Origin: an uncultured Gelidibacter sp.
Lineage (GTDB): Bacteria > Bacteroidota > Bacteroidia > Flavobacteriales > Flavobacteriaceae
Length of the DNA stretch: 64,000 nt
Assembly: GCF_947500795.1 (NCBI RefSeq)
Contig: NZ_CANMTE010000002.1
Span: 248,001 to 312,000 of the forward strand
Direction of reading: 5' to 3'
In this document: piece after piece, positions 27,211 to 36,838 of the stretch
How positions within the stretch are numbered: position 1 is the first letter of the stretch
Layout of the letters: each line of letters starts with the position of its first letter
Program-made: the position numbers and the translations under genes
Notes under the pieces: model-generated
What the model was told of the DNA's origin: nothing
Databases searched by the model: none
Seen by the model: only the letters and a program-made list of their open reading frames with translations

Positions 27211-28110
27211 ATGTTTAGTTTTAAAAAGAATAATTTAAAGAAAATAACCTCATTCATTCGGAATTCAGAAGAAGTCCAAATTGATAATGAAGACAAGGAG
27301 GAACTAATCAAAATGATTAAATCAACTGTTGGCATTAAAACTAAATCGAGTGATGATAAAAACCTAAAAATTGGACAATCTAAGATTGGTGGAAAACCTG
27401 ATTTACCAAAAGACTTTGAATGGCCAAGAGCAAATGAAAAACCAATGTTATTTTGTGCTCAATACAACCTTTCTGAAATTACGAGATTTGATAAAGAAAA
27501 CGAATTACCAAAAAAAGGGTTTTTCTATATCTTTTTAAGTCTTAACGAAGAATGGAACGAATTTAATGGAATAAAGCAACCTTTTAAATTTATATTCAGC
27601 AAGAGTGAAAATCTAATTAGAACCGAATTTCCGAATGACATTAATGAAAATCAGACGTTTAAAACAGCCGTAATAGAGTATTTTGAGTATTACACAATTC
27701 CCCATTGGCAGAACTATAAACTATTTGAATTCGACAAAAAATATGACGATTTCAATTTCTACTTTATTGAACCAATTGAATTTTATATGATTGAGGAATT
27801 ATATCAAGATTCTGATAATATGCATCAAATTTTAGGACACGATAGGTCTATTCAGTCAAGTGTAGTTTATGATTTCGCTTCAAAAGAATTGGGACTTTAT
27901 GGTGCGGAAAGTTCTGAATATCAAAAACGGTGGAATGATATTTTAGAATTATCAAAAACATACGAATTGTTACTTCAATTAGACTGCTATGATTCAAATA
28001 CTGATTTAACAAAATTTGGTGGAAGTGGAACTTATTATTTCGGACTATCAAAAACCGATTTAGAAAATATGAATTTTAACAATATAAAAATGTCGTTTCA
28101 AATGACATAA
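27211..28110 (+). CDS. DUF1963 (YwqG-like) protein
   Basis: A 299-residue cytoplasmic protein of the DUF1963/YwqG family. The family signature is GQSKIGGKPDLPKDFEWPR (residues 52-70), followed by MLFCAQYNLSEI and the C-terminal LLLQLDCYD...GGSGTYYFGLSKTDL. In many members these strands come from an internal duplication; the fold is known but the function is not. It lies in an AT-rich block between unknown genes, flanked downstream by a hairpin-rich intergenic element, and is probably accessory. Confidence 0.82.
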   Translation: MFSFKKNNLKKITSFIRNSEEVQIDNEDKEELIKMIKSTVGIKTKSSDDKNLKIGQSKIGGKPDLPKDFEWPRANEKPMLFCAQYNLSEITRFDKENELPKKGFFYIFLSLNEEWNEFNGIKQPFKFIFSKSENLIRTEFPNDINENQTFKTAVIEYFEYYTIPHWQNYKLFEFDKKYDDFNFYFIEPIEFYMIEELYQDSDNMHQILGHDRSIQSSVVYDFASKELGLYGAESSEYQKRWNDILELSKTYELLLQLDCYDSNTDLTKFGGSGTYYFGLSKTDLENMNFNNIKMSFQMT

Positions 28111-28117
28111 AATACTG

Positions 28118-28255
28118 CGTACAACAATGGGTATAAGCAATGCCTTGTTCTCGCCTACTTGGAAACTCCTGCGGAATTTCCAATGGCAAGTACCTGTTTG
28201 CAATTGTCCGTGACGAACCACGCCACTGCTCATACACGTAACGTTTTTCAGTAAA
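28118..28255 (+). repeat. Hairpin-rich intergenic element between accessory genes
   Basis: The stretch has imperfect complementary ends (AACAATGGGTATAAGCA near 28123 against CATACACGTAACGTT near 28230-28250) and an inner hairpin (TTGGAAA with TTTCCAA around 28160-28185). It is more GC-rich than its surroundings. The layout recalls dispersed flavobacterial intergenic repeats and, loosely, integron attC sites. The pairing is seen; repeat-family membership is from general knowledge and not tested. Confidence 0.45.
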
Positions 28256-28261
28256 ATAATT

Positions 28262-29347
28262 ATGACCGAAGCACTAAAAACATACGAATCCACAATAAAG
28301 AAGAAACATAGCTTCCATTGGACGCCTAAATTTGAAGAAGAAATAAGAACTGATTTAAATAAAACAGTCATTATTCCGATTGTAATTAAAACCTTTGAAA
28401 AGTTAGGTTGGGATTTAGTTTATCAAGAAGAAAAGAACGCTGAAGCAAAACGAAAAAGTGGCTGGAATCGTTGGACTGAAAAAATCGCTGTTTCTTTCGA
28501 CTATGGTAAATTGACCATTAAAAGTGTCTCACTCGGAAACGAAGTTTGGGACAATGGCAGAAATTCTAAAAGAGTAAAACTATTTATTCACGCATTTCAG
28601 CAAATTGAAAAAGAATACGACAGAGAAGCACTAGCTGAATTAGAGCAAGACGTTGAAAAATCAAATAATTGGGATCACTATGAAATTCCTGAAAGTTTAC
28701 CACAACCTAAAACTAGAAAAGAGCCTCAAATTTGGATTCCAATTGTTGGAGGAATAATCACTGCTCTTTTATTAGGTTTTATTGTTGCGCTGCTCTCTGT
28801 AAAAGGAATTTATATTATTGGTCTTTTTGAGGTGAGTGTTGCAATTGCAATTGGTTTTGTACTAAAACAGTTAATTAAATTAAGTAATTACACGTTTTAT
28901 GACTATTTACATTATCTGTTAATTGGAATGCTGTTGATGACTTATATTTCCAATCAATTTTTTCAATATCAAATCATCTTAAATGAAAATAACTTTCAAC
29001 CTTTTAGCTTTTGGGAATTTATGCAAGCTAGGCTTGAAGCAGGACTAACACTCAAAAAGCTAAATACGGGTTGGATTGGATTATTAATCAGTTGGATTTT
29101 ACAGTTAGTAATAACCTATTTTGTTGGTGTTTTAAGACTCGTTTCAAGTTTGACAGCTTATCAACTGGATAGAGTTCCTATGGAAGTTGTTGATTTTGCA
29201 CTCTATCATTTTGTAAAAGAAAAAACAGAAGCACAAGTACGTACTGAATTGTCAAAAATGGGTTGGACTGAAAAACAAGATCAAGACGAAGTTTTTGAAT
29301 CAATTGGAGCAATGCAAGGAGCCTCTGAACTCAATCGTATGGAATAA
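28262..29347 (+). CDS. Hypothetical membrane protein
   Basis: A 361-residue protein of unknown function. Residues 1-160 are soluble and charged. Membrane segments follow at about 161-185 (IWIPIVGGIITALLLGFIVALLSV), 187-205, 218-238 and 275-300, then a soluble C-terminus (about 310-361). The N-terminal part (LGWDLVYQEEKNAEAKRKSGWNRWTEKIAVSFDYGKLTIKS) resembles a small cytoplasmic domain found before membrane regions in other Bacteroidota proteins, but I cannot name it. It is the last gene of the AT-rich accessory block. Confidence 0.65.
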   Translation: MTEALKTYESTIKKKHSFHWTPKFEEEIRTDLNKTVIIPIVIKTFEKLGWDLVYQEEKNAEAKRKSGWNRWTEKIAVSFDYGKLTIKSVSLGNEVWDNGRNSKRVKLFIHAFQQIEKEYDREALAELEQDVEKSNNWDHYEIPESLPQPKTRKEPQIWIPIVGGIITALLLGFIVALLSVKGIYIIGLFEVSVAIAIGFVLKQLIKLSNYTFYDYLHYLLIGMLLMTYISNQFFQYQIILNENNFQPFSFWEFMQARLEAGLTLKKLNTGWIGLLISWILQLVITYFVGVLRLVSSLTAYQLDRVPMEVVDFALYHFVKEKTEAQVRTELSKMGWTEKQDQDEVFESIGAMQGASELNRME

Positions 29348-29596
29348 ACTACCGCAATACTGTAAAAAACCTCACAATATAGCGTTGGTTACGCAGGATT
29401 AAATGTGGCTAAGTTTAATGATGCAAGTTGAGGATTAGTGGATTCCAAGTCCAAAATAATTTAAATATTAGAATTCTAAAAAGCGTAATTTCATTATCTT
29501 AGGTGTAGAATTTTCATCTCGACACTTACTATGACTTAAGCTTTGTGCGACCTGCAAACTCACCCAATTCTTCAAGGCCTTTAAATTTGAGAACAT

Positions 29597-30106
29597 ATGA
29601 AAAATCTAATCCTCCTACTGCTGAGCCTTTTTTTGGGCAATTTAGGTAGCTCTGCACAGCAAACGGTTGTGCAAACCAATAGCGATCATCATTCTCATGC
29701 TGGCACACATCATCTTGCTGTATTAAATGGGGCCACAACCAATTTCACGCATAAATCTACCGCCTATACGGTGGGGTTAGATTATGAATATCGCATTTCG
29801 GAAGTAATTGGGTTAGGGCTTCTCGCAGAATTGATTTTAGGTGATGCGAATGAGGTTTTGGTGGGGATTCCGGTATTCGTGCATCCTTATAAAGGTCTGA
29901 AATTAATTGCGTCACCTTTGGTTGCCTTTACGGCAGCACACAATAGTAATGGACATGAGCATAAAAAGGCAACTGATCTTTATTTTCGGATAGGCACCGG
30001 TTATGATTTTCATGTGAATAAACTATCGTTTGGTCCCTTGGTTAATTTTGATGTTGGAAAAACTACAGCCCTTAACTATGGCTTGTCATTTGGTTTCGGA
30101 TTGTAA
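29597..30106 (+). CDS. Small secreted beta-barrel-like protein with His-rich N-terminus
   Basis: A 169-residue protein with a clear signal peptide (1-20, ending SSAQ). After it comes a His-rich stretch (DHHSHAGTHH), then alternating hydrophobic strands with aromatic ends and a final GLSFGFGL, typical of small outer membrane barrels. A second His group (GHEHKK) lies near residue 120. Metal binding is possible but unproven. It is 18 bp upstream of the SRAP gene on the same strand, though a functional link is not obvious. Confidence 0.7.
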   Translation: MKNLILLLLSLFLGNLGSSAQQTVVQTNSDHHSHAGTHHLAVLNGATTNFTHKSTAYTVGLDYEYRISEVIGLGLLAELILGDANEVLVGIPVFVHPYKGLKLIASPLVAFTAAHNSNGHEHKKATDLYFRIGTGYDFHVNKLSFGPLVNFDVGKTTALNYGLSFGFGL

Positions 30107-30124
30107 AGACTCAGAATAATTTTT

Positions 30125-30901
30125 ATGTGCTACGACGTTAAAATATCTTTAGAATCACAATTAAAAAGAGCCGCCAGGAGAGGCGATGCATCTGCCGTGG
30201 ATGAAATCATGGAAAAACTAATTCCGTTGACGGATTTGCCCTTATTTCACGCTTCTGGCTTTACGCATCCTGAAGTTTTAATCTACACGGACCGCTCTCC
30301 CGACTATCCTGAGGTTGCTACCTGGGGATTGGTACCGCATTGGGTGAATGACGCTGAGCAATTAAAAAAGACTTGGAATACCACCTTGAATGCCCGCGGG
30401 GAAACCATTTTTAAAAAACCGTCGTTTAGAGAATCCGCTAAAAACAGCCGCTGTTTAATCTATGCCGATGGGTTTTATGAACACCGTCACTTCAATAAAA
30501 AAACATATCCGTATTTCATTTTCCGAAAGGATAAAGAACCCATGATTTTTGCGGGATTATATAGTGAGTGGACCAATCCTGAACATGGCGGCAAGCTGAA
30601 TACCTTTTCGATAGTGACGACTACGGCAAACACCATACTTTCAAAGATTCATAACAATCCTAAATTAAAGGAACCGCGCATGCCCGTTATTTTACCGGAT
30701 GCCTTAGCCGATAAATGGCTGATTGGTTATGATGATCCTTTGGATAAAACGGCGTTAGAAGACCTCATTAAGGCCTATCCACATGATGCGTTGGACGCTT
30801 ATACCGTGACTAAATTAAGAGGGAAGGACTATATGGGCAATACTGAAGAAATTTCTGAACCACTCTACTATGAGGAATTGCCAGCGCTGGAAATGGATTG
30901 A
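30125..30901 (+). CDS. SRAP (YedK/HMCES-type) abasic-site protein
   Basis: SOS response-associated peptidase family protein that crosslinks to abasic sites in single-stranded DNA through the N-terminal Cys2 exposed after Met removal. The start MCYDVK fixes the initiation codon. Other hallmarks are LNARGET (near 95), YADGFYEH with the active-site Glu (near 118), and the conserved His region IVTTTANTILSKIHN...RMPVIL (about 160-185). The 258-residue length is usual. No LexA box or SOS gene was recognised near it. Confidence 0.93.
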   Translation: MCYDVKISLESQLKRAARRGDASAVDEIMEKLIPLTDLPLFHASGFTHPEVLIYTDRSPDYPEVATWGLVPHWVNDAEQLKKTWNTTLNARGETIFKKPSFRESAKNSRCLIYADGFYEHRHFNKKTYPYFIFRKDKEPMIFAGLYSEWTNPEHGGKLNTFSIVTTTANTILSKIHNNPKLKEPRMPVILPDALADKWLIGYDDPLDKTALEDLIKAYPHDALDAYTVTKLRGKDYMGNTEEISEPLYYEELPALEMD

Positions 30902-30954
30902 ATTACTTATTTAGGTTGATTTAGAAGCGGATGTTCACATTAAAATTGTTGACT

Positions 30955-30978
30955 TCAAATCCTCAAATCCTCAAATCC
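30955..30978 (+). repeat. Three tandem copies of TCAAATCC
   Basis: Three perfect 8-bp copies, followed by a degenerate fourth (TAAAATCT). They lie in the convergent spacer between the SRAP and GH3 genes, where a short hairpin (AGGTAT/ATACCT, 31000-31015) may act as a weak terminator. Confidence 0.8.
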
Positions 30979-31051
30979 TAAAATCTTCAAAAAATAAACA
31001 GGTATCCAAATACCTTATTTCGTCACGATACCATCAAAATTTTACCTACTC

Positions 31052-34018
31052 TTATTGTTTAGCGCCTGCTTTTATGGCATTATAAAGCACTTGTTGGATT
31101 TCTGTACGCGTGTTCAAATTATACAACCTGACATTATCACGTGTAGGCGACACTCGGTTGGACAGAAAAATATACAATAACTCCTCCTCCGGATCCATCC
31201 AAACCATCGTTCCTGTAAAACCTGTATGGCCGAAACTGCTTTCGCTGGCATCTGCTGCTGTATTGTTCACGATGCCCTCTTTGTTTGGACGACGTTTGTC
31301 AAAACCTAAAGCGCGTTTGTTATCGGAATCTGGGAATTGGGTTTTTGAAAAATTTCGCAGAGTTTCTTCTTCAATATAGCGTTTCCCACCATAGCTGCCC
31401 ATGTTGAGGTACATCTGCATTAATTTTGCCAGATCCTTGGCGTTGGCAAATAGTCCGGCATGCCCTGAAACCCCACCCAGCATAATGGCACCTTCGTCGT
31501 GCACTGTTCCGTGAATGGGTATATGACGGAAATAGAAGTCATTTTCAGTAGGCACAATCTCTTTTAGGCTATATTTAGTTAAGGGGTTGTAAGTGATGCT
31601 GGTCGCGCCCAAAGGTTGGTAGAAATTGTGTTGCAAATACGTAGAGAAATCGTCGTCCACCATACTTTCTACCACGCGCGGCGCCAAGATGAAAAAGAAA
31701 TCAGAATACACATAACGCTTCGTTTCAAGCAATGGCGATTTCCGAATGGCTTTTACGATTTTATCATCATAATTGCGATGCAAAAACATGTTTTTGGCAA
31801 TTTTTACAGGGTATTGCGCGGAAGAATCTGACTTAATCGTCCACCACTTATAACTGCCGTTTTTGCGGTACAGGTTTTTGTAAAACGGTATCCACGACTG
31901 AAAACGTGCCTGGTGGGTCAGAATATCACGATAGGAAATATCGGCCTTATTACTGTTCTTAAAACTCGGCAGCTGATCCGCCAAAGTACCATCTAGATCA
32001 AACTTTTGTTCATCATATAACTTCATGACTGCCGCCATTGCCGACGAAATTTTGGTCACGGAAGCCAAATCATATAAATCTTCTTTTTTTACAGTGATGG
32101 TGTCATTATACGTGTGCAAACCGTAAGCTTTATGAAAGACTACTTTTTGATTTTTAGCCACCAAAATCTGTCCGCCAGGAATAGCTTTCTTTGCCATAGC
32201 CTGTTGCATTAACGAGTCGATGCCGCCGATTAATATCTCAGAATCCATTCCAACATCTTCAGGAAGCGTATAACTAAAGCGGAGGCCACCTTCAAGGTCC
32301 AATCCATCACCATATTTAAATTTAGTTCCCACGCTCACGGGTAATTTTCCAGAAGCGCCAATACCTCCAAAAATAAGTTGTGCGGTGAGTTCTTGGGACG
32401 CTTTCGAATCTTGGTACGCCACTATAAGTCCGTTAGCCTTTTCAATATACTCTAATTTATCGAGCACATACGGATTCTTGAAAAACGCTACAACACTCTG
32501 GTTTTTCTGGGAAAATTCGCTGATAAATGCCTGTACTTCTGTCGAAAATTTGAGCGTATTAGCGGGGCGTGTACTCTCGTTATGAATCCCTAGAATCACA
32601 TGGTCATAGGCTTTAAGCTTCTCTTGCAATGCTGAAATATCCCCTGATGTGGCTACCATAGGCAACTGATAAGCGTCCACTTTTGTATAAAGTTTAAGGC
32701 TTTTCTGAAAGTTAGTTTCAGCTTTAGCGCCAATGGAAACGGACGCAAAGGTCACTTTATCCAAATCCTGAAAAGGCAGTAGATTAGCGTCATTCTTAAG
32801 CACTGTAAGCGACGCAGCAACCAATTTTCGGTGTAATAATAAGGCTTCAGGCGTGTTTAATTCGGCTACAATATGTTCCGAAGCGGTAGGTTGATACTGG
32901 TGTAATCCTACCCATTGTTTTACAGCCAATATTTTTCTCACTTTTCGGTCGATTTCTGCTTGGGAGATCAACCCTTTTTGAATGGCTTTTTTAATCTCTA
33001 AAATCGCGTGCGGCACACTTTCAGCAAACTCCAATACGTCATTTCCGGCCAGAATAGCATCTCTATCCACAATGCCTGGCGAATGGCCTTGAGTAACAGC
33101 TTTCATCGTCATGGCATCCGTCACGATGAGTCCTTCAAAACCCATTTTGTCTTTGAGCAAGTCCGTAACAATAGCTTTTGATAACGTTGAGGGTACCCCG
33201 GAAGCATCGAGCGCAGGAATGTTTAAATGTGCTACCATAACCCCACCAAGCCCTGCTTCCATAAGTTTCCTGAATGGGAATAATTCCAACGTATCCAAAC
33301 GTTTTAATGAATGATTGATTTGTGGTAAAGCATAATGCGAATCAATGTCCGTATCACCATGTCCAGGAAAATGTTTGGCGGTGGTCAATACGAATTGGTC
33401 TTGCATGCCGCGCATATAAGCCGTTGCTTTTTGGGCGACATTGTGCTTGTTTTCTCCAAAAGAACGGTAATTGATAACCGGATTATTAGCGTTATTATTC
33501 ACATCTACCACAGGGGCGAAATTGACATGAAGTCCTGTACGTTTTAATTGTCGCGCTACTTGAGTGCCCATTTCGTAAATCAGATTCTCATCTTGAATGG
33601 CGCCCAAAGCCATCTGAAACGGATAACTGATGGTATTGTCCAATCGCATTCCCAATCCCCATTCGGCATCCATAGCACCTAATAAAGGTGTTTTTGAAGC
33701 GTTTTGGTAAGTATTCATAAGTTTTACCTGCGTTTCAGGATCGCCTTGAAAGAAGATGAGTCCACCGATTTTCTGTTCCGCTATGAGCTTTAAAATGGCT
33801 TGTGTATGTTCCTCGCCTTTATTGGAGTAAGCGGGCACCATAATGAGTTGCGCAATGCGTTCTTCAACACTAAGGCTTTTCATAATGGAATCTACCCACT
33901 GGCTGTTTTCGTATTTTAAAAATTCGGGTTTTTCAAGAACTTTTGTTTGGGCAATAAGAACTTGTCCTGACAGTAGAAGTGTCAAAAAGATAACGATGGA
34001 TGCTGTTTTTTGTATCAT
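31052..34018 (-). CDS. GH3 beta-N-acetylhexosaminidase fused to a serine beta-lactamase-like domain
   Basis: A 988-residue secreted two-enzyme fusion. A signal peptide (1-23) is followed by a glycoside hydrolase family 3 domain (about 40-370) with KHFPGHGDTDIDSH, the NagZ-type histidine motif, and the catalytic Asp in IVTDAMTMKAV, then a GH3 C-terminal domain (about 390-580). From about 610 a class C beta-lactamase/serine hydrolase domain follows, with the SxxK motif SVTK near residue 660 and GHTGFTGT near 930. The pairing suggests peptidoglycan recycling: removal of GlcNAc plus a peptidase/esterase acting on the peptide or acyl side. The fusion is known in Bacteroidota. Confidence 0.92.
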   Translation of the reverse strand: MIQKTASIVIFLTLLLSGQVLIAQTKVLEKPEFLKYENSQWVDSIMKSLSVEERIAQLIMVPAYSNKGEEHTQAILKLIAEQKIGGLIFFQGDPETQVKLMNTYQNASKTPLLGAMDAEWGLGMRLDNTISYPFQMALGAIQDENLIYEMGTQVARQLKRTGLHVNFAPVVDVNNNANNPVINYRSFGENKHNVAQKATAYMRGMQDQFVLTTAKHFPGHGDTDIDSHYALPQINHSLKRLDTLELFPFRKLMEAGLGGVMVAHLNIPALDASGVPSTLSKAIVTDLLKDKMGFEGLIVTDAMTMKAVTQGHSPGIVDRDAILAGNDVLEFAESVPHAILEIKKAIQKGLISQAEIDRKVRKILAVKQWVGLHQYQPTASEHIVAELNTPEALLLHRKLVAASLTVLKNDANLLPFQDLDKVTFASVSIGAKAETNFQKSLKLYTKVDAYQLPMVATSGDISALQEKLKAYDHVILGIHNESTRPANTLKFSTEVQAFISEFSQKNQSVVAFFKNPYVLDKLEYIEKANGLIVAYQDSKASQELTAQLIFGGIGASGKLPVSVGTKFKYGDGLDLEGGLRFSYTLPEDVGMDSEILIGGIDSLMQQAMAKKAIPGGQILVAKNQKVVFHKAYGLHTYNDTITVKKEDLYDLASVTKISSAMAAVMKLYDEQKFDLDGTLADQLPSFKNSNKADISYRDILTHQARFQSWIPFYKNLYRKNGSYKWWTIKSDSSAQYPVKIAKNMFLHRNYDDKIVKAIRKSPLLETKRYVYSDFFFILAPRVVESMVDDDFSTYLQHNFYQPLGATSITYNPLTKYSLKEIVPTENDFYFRHIPIHGTVHDEGAIMLGGVSGHAGLFANAKDLAKLMQMYLNMGSYGGKRYIEEETLRNFSKTQFPDSDNKRALGFDKRRPNKEGIVNNTAADASESSFGHTGFTGTMVWMDPEEELLYIFLSNRVSPTRDNVRLYNLNTRTEIQQVLYNAIKAGAKQ

Positions 34019-34031
34019 TTTACATCATTTT

Positions 34032-34065
34032 AAAATCCTTGCACAATATAAAGCACAAGGATTTT
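34032..34065 (-). terminator. Possible terminator after the phospholipase gene
   Basis: A 10-bp perfect stem (AAAATCCTTG with its complement), a 14-nt loop and a short T4 tail on the minus strand, 151 bp beyond the phospholipase stop and 14 bp before the GH3 start codon. Confidence 0.5.
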
Positions 34066-34215
34066 CTTTATTAAGAAGGTATTCGATTCTTAAATGTAAG
34101 TGATATGTAAAAGGCTACAAAATAAAAATGCAAATGAGATGTGAAGCTGTCAAAAATTATCATCTAAACTTGTCATCCAATCTTTGCTATCTTGAAGCGT
34201 TTGTGAAGAAAATTT

Positions 34216-35118
34216 CTACCACTCCACAAATGAAATCCCTAAACCGATTGTGGTTTGGTAATGGTTATAATCGATTAAATTTTCACCATAACCGCTAAAC
34301 ACCTGAAGATGGCCTCTCAGGTTGTTTCTGATAGGATACATATAGTTGAACTGAAAGCTGCCGTGATTGTCATTAAAGGATAGCGAATTGCGTAACAACA
34401 GATTCAAACTATGCCCATTTTTTCGGTAAATAACGTTCGCCTCTGCACGTCCTACATAATCACTAATTTCTGCATTGTCATCAATTTCTGGGTCCGAATC
34501 AACCCGAATCCATGGTTTTAAATAAATTTGAAAATTATCGTGCTCCATCGCAAAATGGAAGATAATTCTATTCCAACTTCTTGAAATTGGATCGGCTCTT
34601 CCGTTAGATTGATGGTTGAATGCAAATCCCGCCATCTTCGCTTGAAATCCTAAAAAATTAAAATCGAGAGGATAATTGATAATCAACTCAGGCTCATAAT
34701 TGAGCTCCCTAAATGGTCGAGATAATTGTTTATTGTACACTTGCCAATAGGCAACTTGAGTATAACCCACCCATATATCGCCTTTCCCGAATAAAAACGA
34801 CTGAATCAACTTCGTTTTAAAACTGATCTGAAATTTAGCTTCTGTAGAATGAAGGTCCACAGGTTCATCAAACGCCGGCGGTTCGCCTACACTTTGTGGC
34901 GTCTCATTAATTCGATTGCTCCATTTTGCCGGCAACACATAGAATGGCTTGTAGGAATTGAGTCGGAACGTTCCTGTCCGGTCTTTCGCATCAAGCTCCC
35001 AAGATTCAGATAAGGATTTGGTGACAATGGAATCTTTTTTCTTAAATAGGCCTTGAGCGCTTAGTGTCATTGAAAACGTCAGCATTAAGATGGTAAAGGA
35101 AGATCTAAAAAAGAGCAT
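34216..35118 (-). CDS. pldA: Outer membrane phospholipase A
   Basis: OMPLA-type 12-stranded barrel phospholipase that hydrolyses phospholipids mislocalised in the outer leaflet. The catalytic motif is present as FAFNHQSNGRADPISRSWNR (near 165-185), with the His and Ser of the active site in HQSNG and the Arg/Asn residues after it. A signal peptide (1-22) precedes. The C-terminal strand ends GLGISFVEW. The 300-residue length is close to E. coli PldA (289). It lies 25 bp downstream of the 516-residue unknown gene on the same strand. Confidence 0.88.
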   Translation of the reverse strand: MLFFRSSFTILMLTFSMTLSAQGLFKKKDSIVTKSLSESWELDAKDRTGTFRLNSYKPFYVLPAKWSNRINETPQSVGEPPAFDEPVDLHSTEAKFQISFKTKLIQSFLFGKGDIWVGYTQVAYWQVYNKQLSRPFRELNYEPELIINYPLDFNFLGFQAKMAGFAFNHQSNGRADPISRSWNRIIFHFAMEHDNFQIYLKPWIRVDSDPEIDDNAEISDYVGRAEANVIYRKNGHSLNLLLRNSLSFNDNHGSFQFNYMYPIRNNLRGHLQVFSGYGENLIDYNHYQTTIGLGISFVEW

Positions 35119-35143
35119 AAATTTAAGGTGTGATTAGTGTTGG

Positions 35144-36694
35144 TTATTTGTCAATTCCCGCGAGATATTTATCTCTTATAACTTGTCCCACGGGTTTGTT
35201 TTCAATTTTACTTTCGAGCCACGAGATGATGTCTAAGTATAAAAATGCACGCCGCTCATAAGGATGGTCCTCGTAGGTTTTTAAGGTTTTGTGAAGCTCG
35301 ATAAAGGCGTTTTTTAAATCGTGCGGATAAATATCCTGCAAGCCTTTAATAAACTTTATCATTTCCTTTTGGACTTCATACAAATCATTAATCTTCAAAA
35401 GGAATTTATAGGTGCTTCGCAATAAGGTTTCCATATGATAATCCAATCCCGCTTCATAATGCGCCACAAGATTTAAAACACGTGCAAAACATTGTAAATC
35501 TTCGCGCATGGATAATGATTTGTTGGAAATGATCTTGTCCAAATAAAAGATACACGCCTTATTATTGCCCGCTCCAAACTGCATGCTGGCAAATTTATAG
35601 TAGAAAATCATTTTATGGTGCCCATCCAATCGGCTATTGAATTTCTTGAATTTTGTTTCAATTCTCGGGATGAGGTTAAGGCCTTCATCAAAACTACCGT
35701 CAATAAAGTGCTGATTGATCCTATGGAAATTAAGGTATAAAAACACCAATGCCTCTACATTTTCATCTTTTGGAAAATCTGGACTATCAATTTGATCTTC
35801 TAAAATGGCAAGACGTTTTAGGAACTTGGGTTTATTTCTGATAAAAAATAAGGCTTCCAACAAATAGTTATTCCCCTTCAAAAAGAAGACAGGATTCAAA
35901 CTGATCATGTGTGGGTTATCATAAAATAAATTCACCCATTTGGAAGCATATTTAAAGCAATTCAAAAAATCTTGAAGTAAAAAACTGTACCACAAATAGG
36001 AATTGTAAAGCCATAATTTTTCTCTGAACCCTATTTTTGATATTTCGAATTTTGGTAGTCGGTCATTAAAATAGGCCGTCACCTGTTGCCCTTCCTTCGC
36101 ATTTTTCACATAGCCCGATTTTAAAATGATGCTGTATAACTGCAGTGATAAATTAGAAAGTTTGCTGGTAATAACATTCAGTTCGCTTAATTCTTTGGCC
36201 TGAATGGTCAGCTCATCGGCACGCGTACTGATGCTTCGGGTAATGTATTGCGATTCGATAATTTTCTCGAGTTCCACAATTTCATAGGCCATGTTTTTCT
36301 CTTCATGCTGAATGGCGAGTTCTTTGGCCTTATCTAAAATTCGTAAGCTTTGTTTGTAAAGTCCTTTATGGTATAAAATGGAGGCGAAATCCAATTGCTC
36401 ACGAATTTGGGAACGGATATTTTGATGCGATGGATTCAGTTTTAAGCTGATTAAAATCTGCTTATACAAATGCGCTTTTACATTCGCTAATTGCTGTTTT
36501 TTGACGATTCCCGTTTTGATAATCGCCGGTTCATCATAAGTTGTGGCTTTATCTAAAAAGTTAAAAAGATTCAAAAATTTAGAATCGGCGTTCACGCCCA
36601 AGCGTCCAACATACAATTTAAACTGTCGTTTTTCGGACTTGGTTAATGATTTCACCAATTGAAATAAATTATCTTTTTGCTCCTTAGTCATCAC
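35144..36694 (-). CDS. Hypothetical all-helical protein (flavobacterial type)
   Basis: A 516-residue protein predicted to be almost entirely helical, with helix pairs such as YHKGLYKQSLRILDKAKELAIQHEE (about 115-140) that look like degenerate TPR/SEL-type repeats. It opens with KDNLFQLVKSLTKSEKRQFKLYV. No signal peptide or membrane segment is visible. I recognise it only as a type of protein seen in Flavobacteriaceae without known function. ATG ATG at the start leaves the first residue open by one codon. It is divergent from leuA and probably cotranscribed with pldA. Confidence 0.7.
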   Translation of the reverse strand: MMTKEQKDNLFQLVKSLTKSEKRQFKLYVGRLGVNADSKFLNLFNFLDKATTYDEPAIIKTGIVKKQQLANVKAHLYKQILISLKLNPSHQNIRSQIREQLDFASILYHKGLYKQSLRILDKAKELAIQHEEKNMAYEIVELEKIIESQYITRSISTRADELTIQAKELSELNVITSKLSNLSLQLYSIILKSGYVKNAKEGQQVTAYFNDRLPKFEISKIGFREKLWLYNSYLWYSFLLQDFLNCFKYASKWVNLFYDNPHMISLNPVFFLKGNNYLLEALFFIRNKPKFLKRLAILEDQIDSPDFPKDENVEALVFLYLNFHRINQHFIDGSFDEGLNLIPRIETKFKKFNSRLDGHHKMIFYYKFASMQFGAGNNKACIFYLDKIISNKSLSMREDLQCFARVLNLVAHYEAGLDYHMETLLRSTYKFLLKINDLYEVQKEMIKFIKGLQDIYPHDLKNAFIELHKTLKTYEDHPYERRAFLYLDIISWLESKIENKPVGQVIRDKYLAGIDK

Positions 36695-36838
36695 GTTAAA
36701 ATAGCTTTTAATACAGTGTAAATCAAGTAGTTATAATGATTAAAACTGACTGAACATCGTAAAAGTCCAAACCTTCGGAATTTGAATTTGAATCCAAAGT
36801 ATAAATTAGCTAGTCAATAGAAAAATAAAACGTAACAA

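Noticed and set aside
28060-28371. 103-codon minus-strand ORF across the 28.1-kb intergenic element
   Set aside because: Most of it is the repeat element and the antisense of the next gene; repeat-derived spurious ORF.
36695-36838. Possible leucine leader peptide upstream of leuA
   Set aside because: The only ATG ORF reads MIKTD and stops; no Leu-rich ORF and no terminator hairpin were found.
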